This document shows, piece after piece, positions 8,790-17,256 of a DNA stretch of 64,000 nt; the stretch's first letter is position 1, and the number at the start of each line of letters is the position of its first letter. Source of the stretch: Erythrobacter sp. (GTDB lineage: Bacteria > Pseudomonadota > Alphaproteobacteria > Sphingomonadales > Sphingomonadaceae); contig JAHEAV010000009.1 in NCBI GenBank assembly GCA_024642565.1, forward strand, positions 21,611 to 85,610, read 5' to 3'. The position numbers and the translations under genes are program-made. The notes under the pieces were generated by a model that was not told the origin of the DNA, did no database searches, and was given only the letters and a program-made list of their open reading frames with translations.

Positions 8790-10165
8790 CAGTTTTCTCC
8801 GGTCCACTTGGCACGCGCCAAAGCGAGCGCAGGATATTTGGGCATGTCGGCCGATAATTTTCTCAGTGCATCGGTCCTCAAACGCGTGAGCAGGCCAGGC
8901 GATGCCAATGTTTGCGCCCCGGCCATGATGTCAGCGGACAGCGCTGGATCGAATGACGAGCGATCCTTGCCGCGCTGGTCCCTCCCGATGATTCCCAGGG
9001 CATTGCGCGCAACTGCCAATTGGAAGCGATCATGGCCTTCGACCTGGCTTTTGATCGTGGCCAGCCATTCGGAGACAGCTTCGGCGAGTTCGCCGATGTT
9101 GGCTTCTCCGCATTCCGGATCCGGCGGTGCGGGTGCGCCAATCATGCGCGCAGCTTCGTCTGCCGGAGCATCGGTCTCTAGCAGTAACAGCAGGTCCAGT
9201 TCCTGTTCACTGGTCCGGCGGGATATGACCACACGCTCCAGCATCCGGTCTTCGCCGCTGCGCCAGTATTTTGCCATTTGCAGGCAGCCCAAGGCCCACC
9301 ACACGGTGCGGTAGACGAGCCAATAGCGAAACCGCCCCCGATCAACCGCCTGACCGCCATTCGCCTCATAAGCGGCGAACCAGTCTTCAAATGATCCCAG
9401 CCCCAGCGCTTCACGGTCGGGCCGGTTGAAGCGCCACACCGTCATGCAGGCAAAGGCAAGATCTTCATGAGGATCGCCCCAATGCGCCAGTTCCCAGTCG
9501 AGTACACCGGTCAGGCGGCCATCTTCAACAAGCAGGTTGCCCAGCCGGAAATCACCATGATTGAGCACCGGATCGACCGGTTCGGGGCAATTTTCGCCAA
9601 GCCAGCGCAGGGCCAGCGCGATCACCGGGCGGTCGGCACCTGCTTCGCGGAACTGATCCCTCAGCCCGGCCAGGGCTTCCCGGTAATCCATACGGACGAT
9701 CCCCGCTGGCAACCCTTCGCGATCAATCGCATGAATTCGTGCCAATTGGGCCGCGCATTGGTTCAGCAAACGGTCCGGCCTATCGCAATCGAGGATGATC
9801 TTCGGATCGGCCGTGCCAGGCAGAGCGCGCATAACATAACCGCTGCCGATCCCGTCGTCCGGCTGCAATTGCGCCACCACCTCCGGCGCGGTCACACCAG
9901 CAGCGTAGGCGGCACGGATGATTGCGGCTTCGGTGGTGTGTCCAAAAGCACGTCCTTCCATGAATTCCGGCGAAGGCGCGCGTCGCAGGACGAACTTCTC
10001 CTCACCGCACGAAAACAGCCAGCTTTCCATCATCGCCCCGCCCGTAAGGCGGGTAAAATCGATTGGTGCGGGCTTGCCAGCACGGGCCATCACTGGCCCG
10101 ATTCCGCAAGACAGCAACGCCGCTGTTGGAGCTTCCTTCGTCATTCCGGGATGGTTGCAGGACAA
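8789..10165 (-). CDS. Aminoglycoside phosphotransferase-fold (APH) family protein paired with acyl-CoA dehydrogenase
   Basis: DFTRLTGGAMMESWLFSCGEEKFVLRRAP...VLNHGDFRLGNLLVEDGRLTGVLDWELAHWGDPHEDLAF (kinase HGDxxxxN / DWE motifs). Overlaps the ACAD gene. Confidence 0.88.
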   Translation of the reverse strand: MSCNHPGMTKEAPTAALLSCGIGPVMARAGKPAPIDFTRLTGGAMMESWLFSCGEEKFVLRRAPSPEFMEGRAFGHTTEAAIIRAAYAAGVTAPEVVAQLQPDDGIGSGYVMRALPGTADPKIILDCDRPDRLLNQCAAQLARIHAIDREGLPAGIVRMDYREALAGLRDQFREAGADRPVIALALRWLGENCPEPVDPVLNHGDFRLGNLLVEDGRLTGVLDWELAHWGDPHEDLAFACMTVWRFNRPDREALGLGSFEDWFAAYEANGGQAVDRGRFRYWLVYRTVWWALGCLQMAKYWRSGEDRMLERVVISRRTSEQELDLLLLLETDAPADEAARMIGAPAPPDPECGEANIGELAEAVSEWLATIKSQVEGHDRFQLAVARNALGIIGRDQRGKDRSSFDPALSADIMAGAQTLASPGLLTRLRTDALRKLSADMPKYPALALARAKWTGEN

Positions 10166-10342
10166 GCGGCCAAGTCACAAGAGCGAATAGATGGCAACAG
10201 AATGGCTGTTTCAGCCGCGTGATCTATAAGCCGCGCGTAATCTTTTGTCGCGCGCCAGACACTTTTCATCAGTTTTGGCTTGTTTGCGCTGTAATCCCGG
10301 CCATTAAGGAAAAAATCACCTTGAATGGGGTAACTTCGAGGA

Positions 10343-11386
10343 ATGCAGATTCAATCACGATTGATCAGCTGGATCGGCGCGGGGCTGGTATGGACCATGG
10401 CACCTTTGGTCATGCCTATCGGCGCCGCACAGGCTCAGGCTCAGACCCAGGGAACCAATTTCGAGGCCGCTTTCGATAGCACTTTCGGAACCGATGTTCG
10501 CGCCCCGCGCGATTTTTCGACAGCCTACAAATCCAATCTGGAACGGAGCATTGCCCAGCTTGCCAACGGCGATCGGGGGCGAATTGGTGTTGCCGCGATT
10601 GACCTTTCAACAGGTCAGCAGGTGTCCGTGCTGGGCGACCAGCGTTTTCCCATGGCCAGCACCAGCAAGATCGCCATTGCGGCAACCTTCATGGAAGGGG
10701 TGGAACAAGGTCGCTGGACATTGTCGAGCGAGTTTCCACTGATGATACCCGTTCGCTCGACGCCCTTCTCCAGCAAGGTCGCGCCGGTTAAGCCCGGCCA
10801 GTATATGGCCGCCGTCGACCTGATCGAACTGATGATCACCCGAAGCAGCAATTCAGCCACGGATGCGCTGCTCAAGGCAGTCGGCGGACCGCAGGCGGTC
10901 AACGACTGGACCCGGCGCGCGGGCGTCCGCGAATTTCGACTGGATCGGGATATCGCAACGCTGGTCCGCGACGATGGGGAAATTGACCCGGCATCGCATA
11001 TTGATCTGCGCGACAGCGCGTCTCCCAAGGCCATGATCGATTTGTTGGTTGGCCTTTATCAGGGCAAGTTCCTGTCGGCAGAAAGCCGCCGAGTTATTCT
11101 GGGTGCGATGGAACGCTGCCGTACGGGTACGCGCCGGATTCCTGCACTGCTGCCGGCATCCGCATCGGTCAAACACAAGACCGGTTCGCTCAACAATACC
11201 TCCAGCGATATCGGTATCATCGAAGCGCCTGATGGCCGCGCCATTGCAGTGGCGATCTATGTCACCGGGCAGGGATCACGCGGCGCGCGGGAAGCCCGAA
11301 TCGCCGAGATCGCCCGGGCATTGTACGAAGGGTATTCACCCGGCAACTCAGGCAATTGGACCAGCGCGACCTATCCGGGCGGCTGA
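10343..11386 (+). CDS. Class A beta-lactamase-fold serine hydrolase (secreted)
   Basis: Signal-like N-term; MASTSKIAIAATFM (SxxK), TRSSNSATDALL (SxN region), VKHKTGSLNNTSSDIGII (KTG). Confidence 0.85.
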   Translation: MQIQSRLISWIGAGLVWTMAPLVMPIGAAQAQAQTQGTNFEAAFDSTFGTDVRAPRDFSTAYKSNLERSIAQLANGDRGRIGVAAIDLSTGQQVSVLGDQRFPMASTSKIAIAATFMEGVEQGRWTLSSEFPLMIPVRSTPFSSKVAPVKPGQYMAAVDLIELMITRSSNSATDALLKAVGGPQAVNDWTRRAGVREFRLDRDIATLVRDDGEIDPASHIDLRDSASPKAMIDLLVGLYQGKFLSAESRRVILGAMERCRTGTRRIPALLPASASVKHKTGSLNNTSSDIGIIEAPDGRAIAVAIYVTGQGSRGAREARIAEIARALYEGYSPGNSGNWTSATYPGG

Positions 11387-11446
11387 ACGGCTAACGGACC
11401 GATCACGGCCCACCACTGCAAAGCGGAATTTGAAATTGGAATCAAA

Positions 11447-11474
11447 AAAGGCGGCGCCTTGCGGCACCGCCTTT
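11447..11474. terminator. Bidirectional rho-independent terminator between convergent genes
   Basis: AAAGGCGGCGCC-TTGC-GGCACCGCCTTT (one mismatch), A6 5' side gives a U-run on the minus strand; lies between ORFs ending at 11386 (+) and 11519 (-). Confidence 0.75.
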
Positions 11475-11518
11475 CCTGTTTTCGAAACGAAAACTAAAGC
11501 TTATTCAGCTTCAGATTC

Positions 11519-11749
11519 TTACGAAGCAGCTTCAACAGCGTCGGTAGCAGCTGCAGCAGCATCGGTAGCGGTCGCAGCAGCATCGGTAGCAACTTCAGCA
11601 GCGGCGTCGGTAGCAGCATCCATGTTGGTTTCTGCATCAGCCATTGCCGAATCGGTTGCTTCAGCAGCGGTATCCGTGGTGCCTTCCGAGCAAGCGGCGA
11701 GCGAGAGAGCGGCGCCGGCAACTGCGGCAGCGAGAACGAACTTGCGCAT
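11519..11749 (-). CDS. Small Ala/Thr/Asp-rich repetitive lipoprotein
   Basis: MRKFVLAAAVAGAALSLAACSEGTTDTAAEATDSAMADAETNMDAATDAAAEVATDAAATATDAAAAATDAVEAAS; lipobox LSLAAC. Confidence 0.8.
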   Translation of the reverse strand: MRKFVLAAAVAGAALSLAACSEGTTDTAAEATDSAMADAETNMDAATDAAAEVATDAAATATDAAAAATDAVEAAS

Positions 11750-12000
11750 GTTTCAAAATCCTTAAACAGCGAGTGAAGATCGCACGCCCTATCAGGGTCG
11801 CACGTTGAGGCCTCCCGGTTGGTCGACTTCTGCTCGGCTGAATAATGGCGATAATGTGACGAAGCAAGCGGTTTTACATTTTTTTGCCATCATTTTGCCG
11901 CATTCTGTCCAGGATCGGCAGAATTCCGCCATTCATGATGGTTGCAAAAGCGATGACAAAGTTGGCTGACCTTGGCCATTTACGCTGCTACCAGCGCTAC

Positions 12001-14832
12001 ATGGCCAAAAAGCAGCATCTCTATCTGGTCGACGGGTCCGCCTATATTTTTCGGGCCTATCACCGTCTTCCACCACTTACCAATCCCGAGGGTACGCCCG
12101 TCGGCGCGGTGTACGGGTATACGACCATGCTCTGGAAGCTGGCGCAGGATCTCGACGATGCCGATGGCCCGACCCATCTGGCGGTCATTCTCGACAAGTC
12201 CGGCAAGAGCTTCCGCAACGATATCTACCCGGAATACAAGGCCAACCGGCCGCCGCCGCCCGAAGATCTGGTGCCGCAATTCCCGCTGATCCGCGATGCA
12301 ACGCGTGCCTTCAGCCTGCCCTGTATCGAGGAACAGGGATTGGAAGCCGATGATCTGATCGCTTCCTATGCCCGGGCCGCCGCCAGGCGGGGCTGGGACG
12401 TGACGGTCGTCTCTTCGGACAAGGACCTGATGCAACTGGTTTCCAAGGGATCCGACGAAACCGGCACCATCGACATGCTCGATACAATGAAGAATCAGCG
12501 GATCGGCATTCCCGAAGTCGAGGAGAAATTCGGTGTCCCGCCGGAAAAGGTCGGTGACGTCCTCGCGCTGATGGGCGATTCGGTCGACAATATCCCCGGC
12601 ATTTACGGCGTAGGGCCGAAGACCGCGACCAAGCTGATCCAGGAATATGGCACTCTGACGTCTGCACTGGATGCGGCACCACAGATGAAACCTTCCAAAC
12701 TGCAGGAACGGTTGGTGGACGGGCGAGCGATGGCAGAGCTCAGCCGCGTGCTGGTCACGCTGAAGGAAGATTGCGACCTGCCGCTTCCACTCGAAGACTT
12801 TCTGCTAGACGGCGTTCCGCCGGAACCGCTCGCTCAATTTCTGGAAATGCATGGATTCGCCAGCCTGTTGAAACGGCTTGATGCTGGCCGTGGCAGCCCC
12901 GAACGGAAGACCAACCTCAATCCGGCCAAGCGGGTCAATTCTGGCGCAGCCGCGGGCATCCGGCAAACGCTTGCGGAGATGCCCGCAGTGGATCGCAGCG
13001 CTTATGCCTGCGTACAGGATATAGAAACCCTGAACCAATGGATCAGCCGCGCCTTTGCCGCGCGCGAAGTGGCGGTGGACACCGAAACCAGTTCGCTAGA
13101 TGCGATGCAAGCCGAACTGGTCGGGGTCAGCCTGGGACTTGGCCCCAACGATGCCTGCTACATCCCGCTGGCGCATGGCGGCCATGATCTGTTGTCGGAA
13201 AAGCCGAAGCAGGTTGACCGCGAAGCTGCGATCATGGCGCTGAAACCGCTGCTGGAAAGTGATGCGGTCATCAAGATCGGTCAGAATATCAAATATGATC
13301 TCAATGTGCTGGCCCGGTACGGGATCGAAATATCGCCCATTGAGGACACGATGGTCATCAGCTTCGACCTCGACGCCGGACGGTCCGAGGAAGGAATTGG
13401 CGGCGGGCACGGGATGGACGAATTGTCCCAGCGCCATCTCGGCCATACGCCGATCGCCTTCAAGGATGTCTGCGGGACCGGCAAGAAAGCAATATCCTTC
13501 GGGGAGGTCGCTCTGGATCGGGCGACCGAATATGCCGCCGAAGATGCCGAAATCACCTGGCGGCTCTATCAGCAGCTCCGGCCGCGCTTGGCCGAAGAAG
13601 GCGGAACAAAGATCTATGAAAGAACCGACCGCCCGTTGATACCGGTGGTGGCAAGGATGGAGCGCGAGGGGGTAAAGGTTGACCGCGCCAGCCTGGCGAA
13701 ACTTTCGGAGGAATTCTCCACCGAAATTGCCAAGCTGGAAGGCGAAATTCATAATCTGGCCGGAACGCCATTTACCATTGGCAGCCCCAAGCAATTGGGC
13801 GACGTGCTGTTCGATACGCTGGGCTACAAAGGTGGCCGGAAAGGCAAGAGCGGCCAATATTCGACCGATCAGGCGGTGCTGGAAAGGCTTTCCGGCGAAG
13901 GCGCGCCAATCGCCAATAAAGTACTGGAATGGCGGCAATTATCGAAACTGAAGTCAACCTATACCGACGCCTTGCAAGCGGCGATCAACCCACGCACGGG
14001 CCGCGTACACACCAGCTATTCGCTTGTTGGTGCACAGACCGGGCGGCTTTCCTCGACCGATCCCAATCTCCAGAACATCCCGATCCGCTCCGCAATCGGG
14101 CGGCAAATTCGTGAAAGCTTTGTCGCTGAACCGGGCAATGTCCTGCTGTCTGCCGACTACAGCCAGATCGAGCTGCGGCTGGCGGCGCATATGGCCGATG
14201 TCCCCGAACTGAAGGCTGCTTTCGCCGAAGGTGAGGATATTCACGCCCGCACCGCACGCGAAATGTATGGCGAAGTTACCCGCGACACGCGCGCGCAGGC
14301 AAAGACCATCAATTTCGCGATCCTCTATGGCATTTCGCGTTGGGGCCTGGCGGGGCGGCTGGGGGTCGAACCGGACGAAGCACAAGCGATCATTGACCGG
14401 TATTTCCAGCGCTTCCCCGGCATCCAGAACTACATCCACTCGACCTTGGAATCGGTGCGGGAACGCGGATATTCGGAAACCCTGTTCGGCCGCAAGACCT
14501 GGTTCCCACGGATCAATTCCAAGAACCCCAACGAACGCCAGGGCAGCGAACGGGCCGCGATCAACGCGCCAATCCAGGGGACCAGCGCCGACATCATCAA
14601 GCGGGCCATGGCGCGAATGCTTCCGGCTTTGGCCAAGGCTGACCTGGGCCACGTGCGCATGTTGCTGCAGGTGCATGACGAACTTGTGTTCGAATTGCCG
14701 GAGGCGGATGTTGCTGCGGCGAGCGTGGTGATCGAAGAGGTGATGGCTGGTGCAGCCAAGCCCGCCGCCCCGCTTTCGGTTCCGCTTGGCGTCGAGATCG
14801 GCAGCGGCGCAAGCTGGGGGGCCGCACACTGA
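12001..14832 (+). CDS. polA: DNA polymerase I
   Basis: MAKKQHLYLVDGSAYIFRAYHRLPPL...; 3'-5' exo and polymerase motifs (LLSADYSQIELRLAAH, QAKTINFAILYG, LLQVHDELVFE). Confidence 0.97.
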   Translation: MAKKQHLYLVDGSAYIFRAYHRLPPLTNPEGTPVGAVYGYTTMLWKLAQDLDDADGPTHLAVILDKSGKSFRNDIYPEYKANRPPPPEDLVPQFPLIRDATRAFSLPCIEEQGLEADDLIASYARAAARRGWDVTVVSSDKDLMQLVSKGSDETGTIDMLDTMKNQRIGIPEVEEKFGVPPEKVGDVLALMGDSVDNIPGIYGVGPKTATKLIQEYGTLTSALDAAPQMKPSKLQERLVDGRAMAELSRVLVTLKEDCDLPLPLEDFLLDGVPPEPLAQFLEMHGFASLLKRLDAGRGSPERKTNLNPAKRVNSGAAAGIRQTLAEMPAVDRSAYACVQDIETLNQWISRAFAAREVAVDTETSSLDAMQAELVGVSLGLGPNDACYIPLAHGGHDLLSEKPKQVDREAAIMALKPLLESDAVIKIGQNIKYDLNVLARYGIEISPIEDTMVISFDLDAGRSEEGIGGGHGMDELSQRHLGHTPIAFKDVCGTGKKAISFGEVALDRATEYAAEDAEITWRLYQQLRPRLAEEGGTKIYERTDRPLIPVVARMEREGVKVDRASLAKLSEEFSTEIAKLEGEIHNLAGTPFTIGSPKQLGDVLFDTLGYKGGRKGKSGQYSTDQAVLERLSGEGAPIANKVLEWRQLSKLKSTYTDALQAAINPRTGRVHTSYSLVGAQTGRLSSTDPNLQNIPIRSAIGRQIRESFVAEPGNVLLSADYSQIELRLAAHMADVPELKAAFAEGEDIHARTAREMYGEVTRDTRAQAKTINFAILYGISRWGLAGRLGVEPDEAQAIIDRYFQRFPGIQNYIHSTLESVRERGYSETLFGRKTWFPRINSKNPNERQGSERAAINAPIQGTSADIIKRAMARMLPALAKADLGHVRMLLQVHDELVFELPEADVAAASVVIEEVMAGAAKPAAPLSVPLGVEIGSGASWGAAH

Positions 14833-14852
14833 CGGACAGTTTCACCAAAGCT

Positions 14853-16121
14853 GTGCCTCCGCGGACGCGCAAGAGCCATGCGCGCTGGGCGAATCTTGCC
14901 CTTTTGGCCGTGATCGGGGCCGCGCTGATTGCCGGGCTATTTTTTGCGTTTCAGACGATCGAGGCCGAACGCACCGAGCGCGAACAGGTCCGCCGGACCA
15001 ATGAAGTGCTGCTGGAATTGCGCAGCCTGAGCAGCGCCGCACTGAACGCCGAAACCGGCCAGCGTGGCTATCTCATCACGCTCGACCGCCGTTACCTGCA
15101 ACCCTATCTTCAAGGGCGGGAGGAATACAGGCCGACACTGGCGCGCCTGCGCGCCTTGATTGGTGACGAAGCAACAGTGCGGCAAGCGGCGCTGCTCGAC
15201 GAAATCGACACGCTGACAGCCGCCAAATTCGCGGAAATGGGCGAATCGGTGCAACTGCTTCAGAACGCGCAATTGCTCGACGCGCGGCGCAAAGTGCTGA
15301 GCGATGAAGGTCAGGAAGTCATGACCCGCCTGCGTCAGGCGATCCACGAAATGGAAACAATCGAAAGCCAGCTACTGGACGAAGCAGCCAACCATACGGC
15401 TGAGGCAGAGAGCCGGGTACTCCCGCTGCTTTCCGGCGTAATGGCATTGCTGCTGGTTGCTCTAATCATGGGCTATCTGCTGGTTGTCCGCACCGCCCGG
15501 GCAGAGGCGCAGGCGCATCAGGCAGCGGCACTGCGCGAAGCGCGGGACCGGGCGGACTTGCTCGCCCGCGAACTCAATCACCGGGTCAAGAACCTGTTTG
15601 CCGTGGCACTGGCGATTGTGCAGATGAGCGGGCGAGACGATCCGGACGCACAGCCTGTGGTTGGCCGGATTTCCGAACGAATTCGTGCGCTGCTGACTGC
15701 GCATGAAGTGACGCAGGGCACCTCCGGCCAGCCGGTTGGATCACTGCGCGCGCTCGTTGAAACCACTCTGGCGCCTTACCGGTCGGAGAATACGCGTGCC
15801 GATATTTCGGGGCCAGAGATACTCTTGCCAGAAAAACAAGTCACCCCGCTGGGTCTGGTGCTGCATGAACTGACCACCAACGCCGTCAAATATGGTGCCT
15901 GGGCGAAGGATGGCGTGGTGTCCGTTGATTGGCGGGTGGATGATGGCAGTGTCGTGCTTGACTGGTGGGAACATGGCCTGGCTTTCTCCGGCGAACCGGA
16001 ACACAAGGGCTTTGGCAGTATGCTGATGGTTAGTGCGGCCCGCCAGTTGGGCGGGACGATCGAGCGGAGTTTTGATGCCCAAGGCCTGCATGTCCGGATC
16101 GAGATCGCCTACCACGCGTGA
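14853..16121 (+). CDS. CHASE3-domain sensor histidine kinase, HWE/HisKA_2 type
   Basis: N-terminal TM then NAETGQRGYLITLDRRYLQPY (CHASE3), second TM, ELNHRVKNLFAVALAIV phosphoacceptor box and WWEHGL in the ATPase domain. Probable GTG start. Confidence 0.85.
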   Translation: MPPRTRKSHARWANLALLAVIGAALIAGLFFAFQTIEAERTEREQVRRTNEVLLELRSLSSAALNAETGQRGYLITLDRRYLQPYLQGREEYRPTLARLRALIGDEATVRQAALLDEIDTLTAAKFAEMGESVQLLQNAQLLDARRKVLSDEGQEVMTRLRQAIHEMETIESQLLDEAANHTAEAESRVLPLLSGVMALLLVALIMGYLLVVRTARAEAQAHQAAALREARDRADLLARELNHRVKNLFAVALAIVQMSGRDDPDAQPVVGRISERIRALLTAHEVTQGTSGQPVGSLRALVETTLAPYRSENTRADISGPEILLPEKQVTPLGLVLHELTTNAVKYGAWAKDGVVSVDWRVDDGSVVLDWWEHGLAFSGEPEHKGFGSMLMVSAARQLGGTIERSFDAQGLHVRIEIAYHA

Positions 16122-16168
16122 CGGCCCAAGGGTTGTAACCATCGCCGGCAAGCCATAGTGGACAGGCC

Positions 16169-17251
16169 ATGTTCGAAAAATACTTCTCCCAGAACACGAC
16201 AATCGCCTGGCCCCAGATCGCCGCTTCCGCAATCGCAGTCACATTTGTCGTAGCCGCAGCCTTGGTATTGCACCGGGTGCTGTTCACGATATTGCGGCGC
16301 ATTGCCAATCTATCCGCCACCCCCGTAGACGGAATGGTGTTCGACCGGCTCCACAGCCCGCTGCGCTGGTCCTTCGTTGCCATCGGTATTTCAGTGCTTT
16401 CGGCGCATGACGCCGAAATTGCTTCTGTATGGAATATCCTGTCGGCCTTTGCCGTACCCGCGCTGCTTGGCTGGGTTACGCTATCGATTACCCGCGCCTT
16501 CACCGATACGCTCGATTACAAGGCAGAAATATCCGAAGACCCGGTCGCTGCGCGTAGCCGCAAGACCAGGATCGCAATCCTGTCGCGCACCGCCACCTTT
16601 GCCATTGTCGTGGTTACAGTCGGCCTGATGCTGTTCGCGATTCCGGCCGTGCGCCAGATCGGGGTGACCTTGATGGCTTCGGCCGGTCTTGCGGCCCTGG
16701 CCGTGGGTGCAGCGGCCCAGCCCGCGCTCAAATCGCTTATCGCAGGTCTGCAGATGGCAATCACCGAACCAATTCGCCTGGGGGATCTTGTGGTGGTGGA
16801 CGGTCAGACCGGCCGCGTCGAGGAAATCCGCATGAGTTTTGTCATCGTGCGCACATGGGACGAACGCTCTGTCATTGTGCCGACATCCCGTTTTATCGAC
16901 AGCAGTTTTGAAAATTGGTCGCGCAAGAATGAAATGCTGTCCGGGCCAGTATTCCTGCACCTTGACCCCGCCGCCGAAGTCTCGCGGATTCGCGCCGAAT
17001 TCGAACGCTTCGTTGCCAGCCGGCCGGATTGGGACAAGCGCACGGCCACTCTGGTTATGACCGCGGCCCATCCGGAAAGCATCGAACTGCGCCTGGCGGT
17101 CAGTTCGGCCACCATCGGCGAATTGTTCAATTTACGCTGCGCCGTCCGCGAACACATGGTCGAATGGTTGCGCATGGAAATGCCGCACGCCTTGATCCGG
17201 CACCGGCTGGAAGTCGAAGCCGCCAACGCGCGTGTGATAGGTACGGAATAG
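16169..17251 (+). CDS. Mechanosensitive ion channel (MscS) family protein
   Basis: ASAGLAALAVGAAAQPALKSLIAGLQMAITEPIRLGDLVVVDGQTGRVEEIRMSFVIVRTWDERSVIVPTSRF. Confidence 0.92.
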   Translation: MFEKYFSQNTTIAWPQIAASAIAVTFVVAAALVLHRVLFTILRRIANLSATPVDGMVFDRLHSPLRWSFVAIGISVLSAHDAEIASVWNILSAFAVPALLGWVTLSITRAFTDTLDYKAEISEDPVAARSRKTRIAILSRTATFAIVVVTVGLMLFAIPAVRQIGVTLMASAGLAALAVGAAAQPALKSLIAGLQMAITEPIRLGDLVVVDGQTGRVEEIRMSFVIVRTWDERSVIVPTSRFIDSSFENWSRKNEMLSGPVFLHLDPAAEVSRIRAEFERFVASRPDWDKRTATLVMTAAHPESIELRLAVSSATIGELFNLRCAVREHMVEWLRMEMPHALIRHRLEVEAANARVIGTE

Positions 17252-17256
17252 CCTCT

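Noticed and set aside
11494-11721. Leu/Pro-rich 75-aa minus-strand ORF overlapping the small lipoprotein
   Set aside because: Alternate frame of the repetitive lipoprotein gene; the lipobox-bearing frame is the credible one.
13096-14829. Minus-strand ORFs opposite polA
   Set aside because: Antisense shadow ORFs within a strongly conserved polymerase gene.
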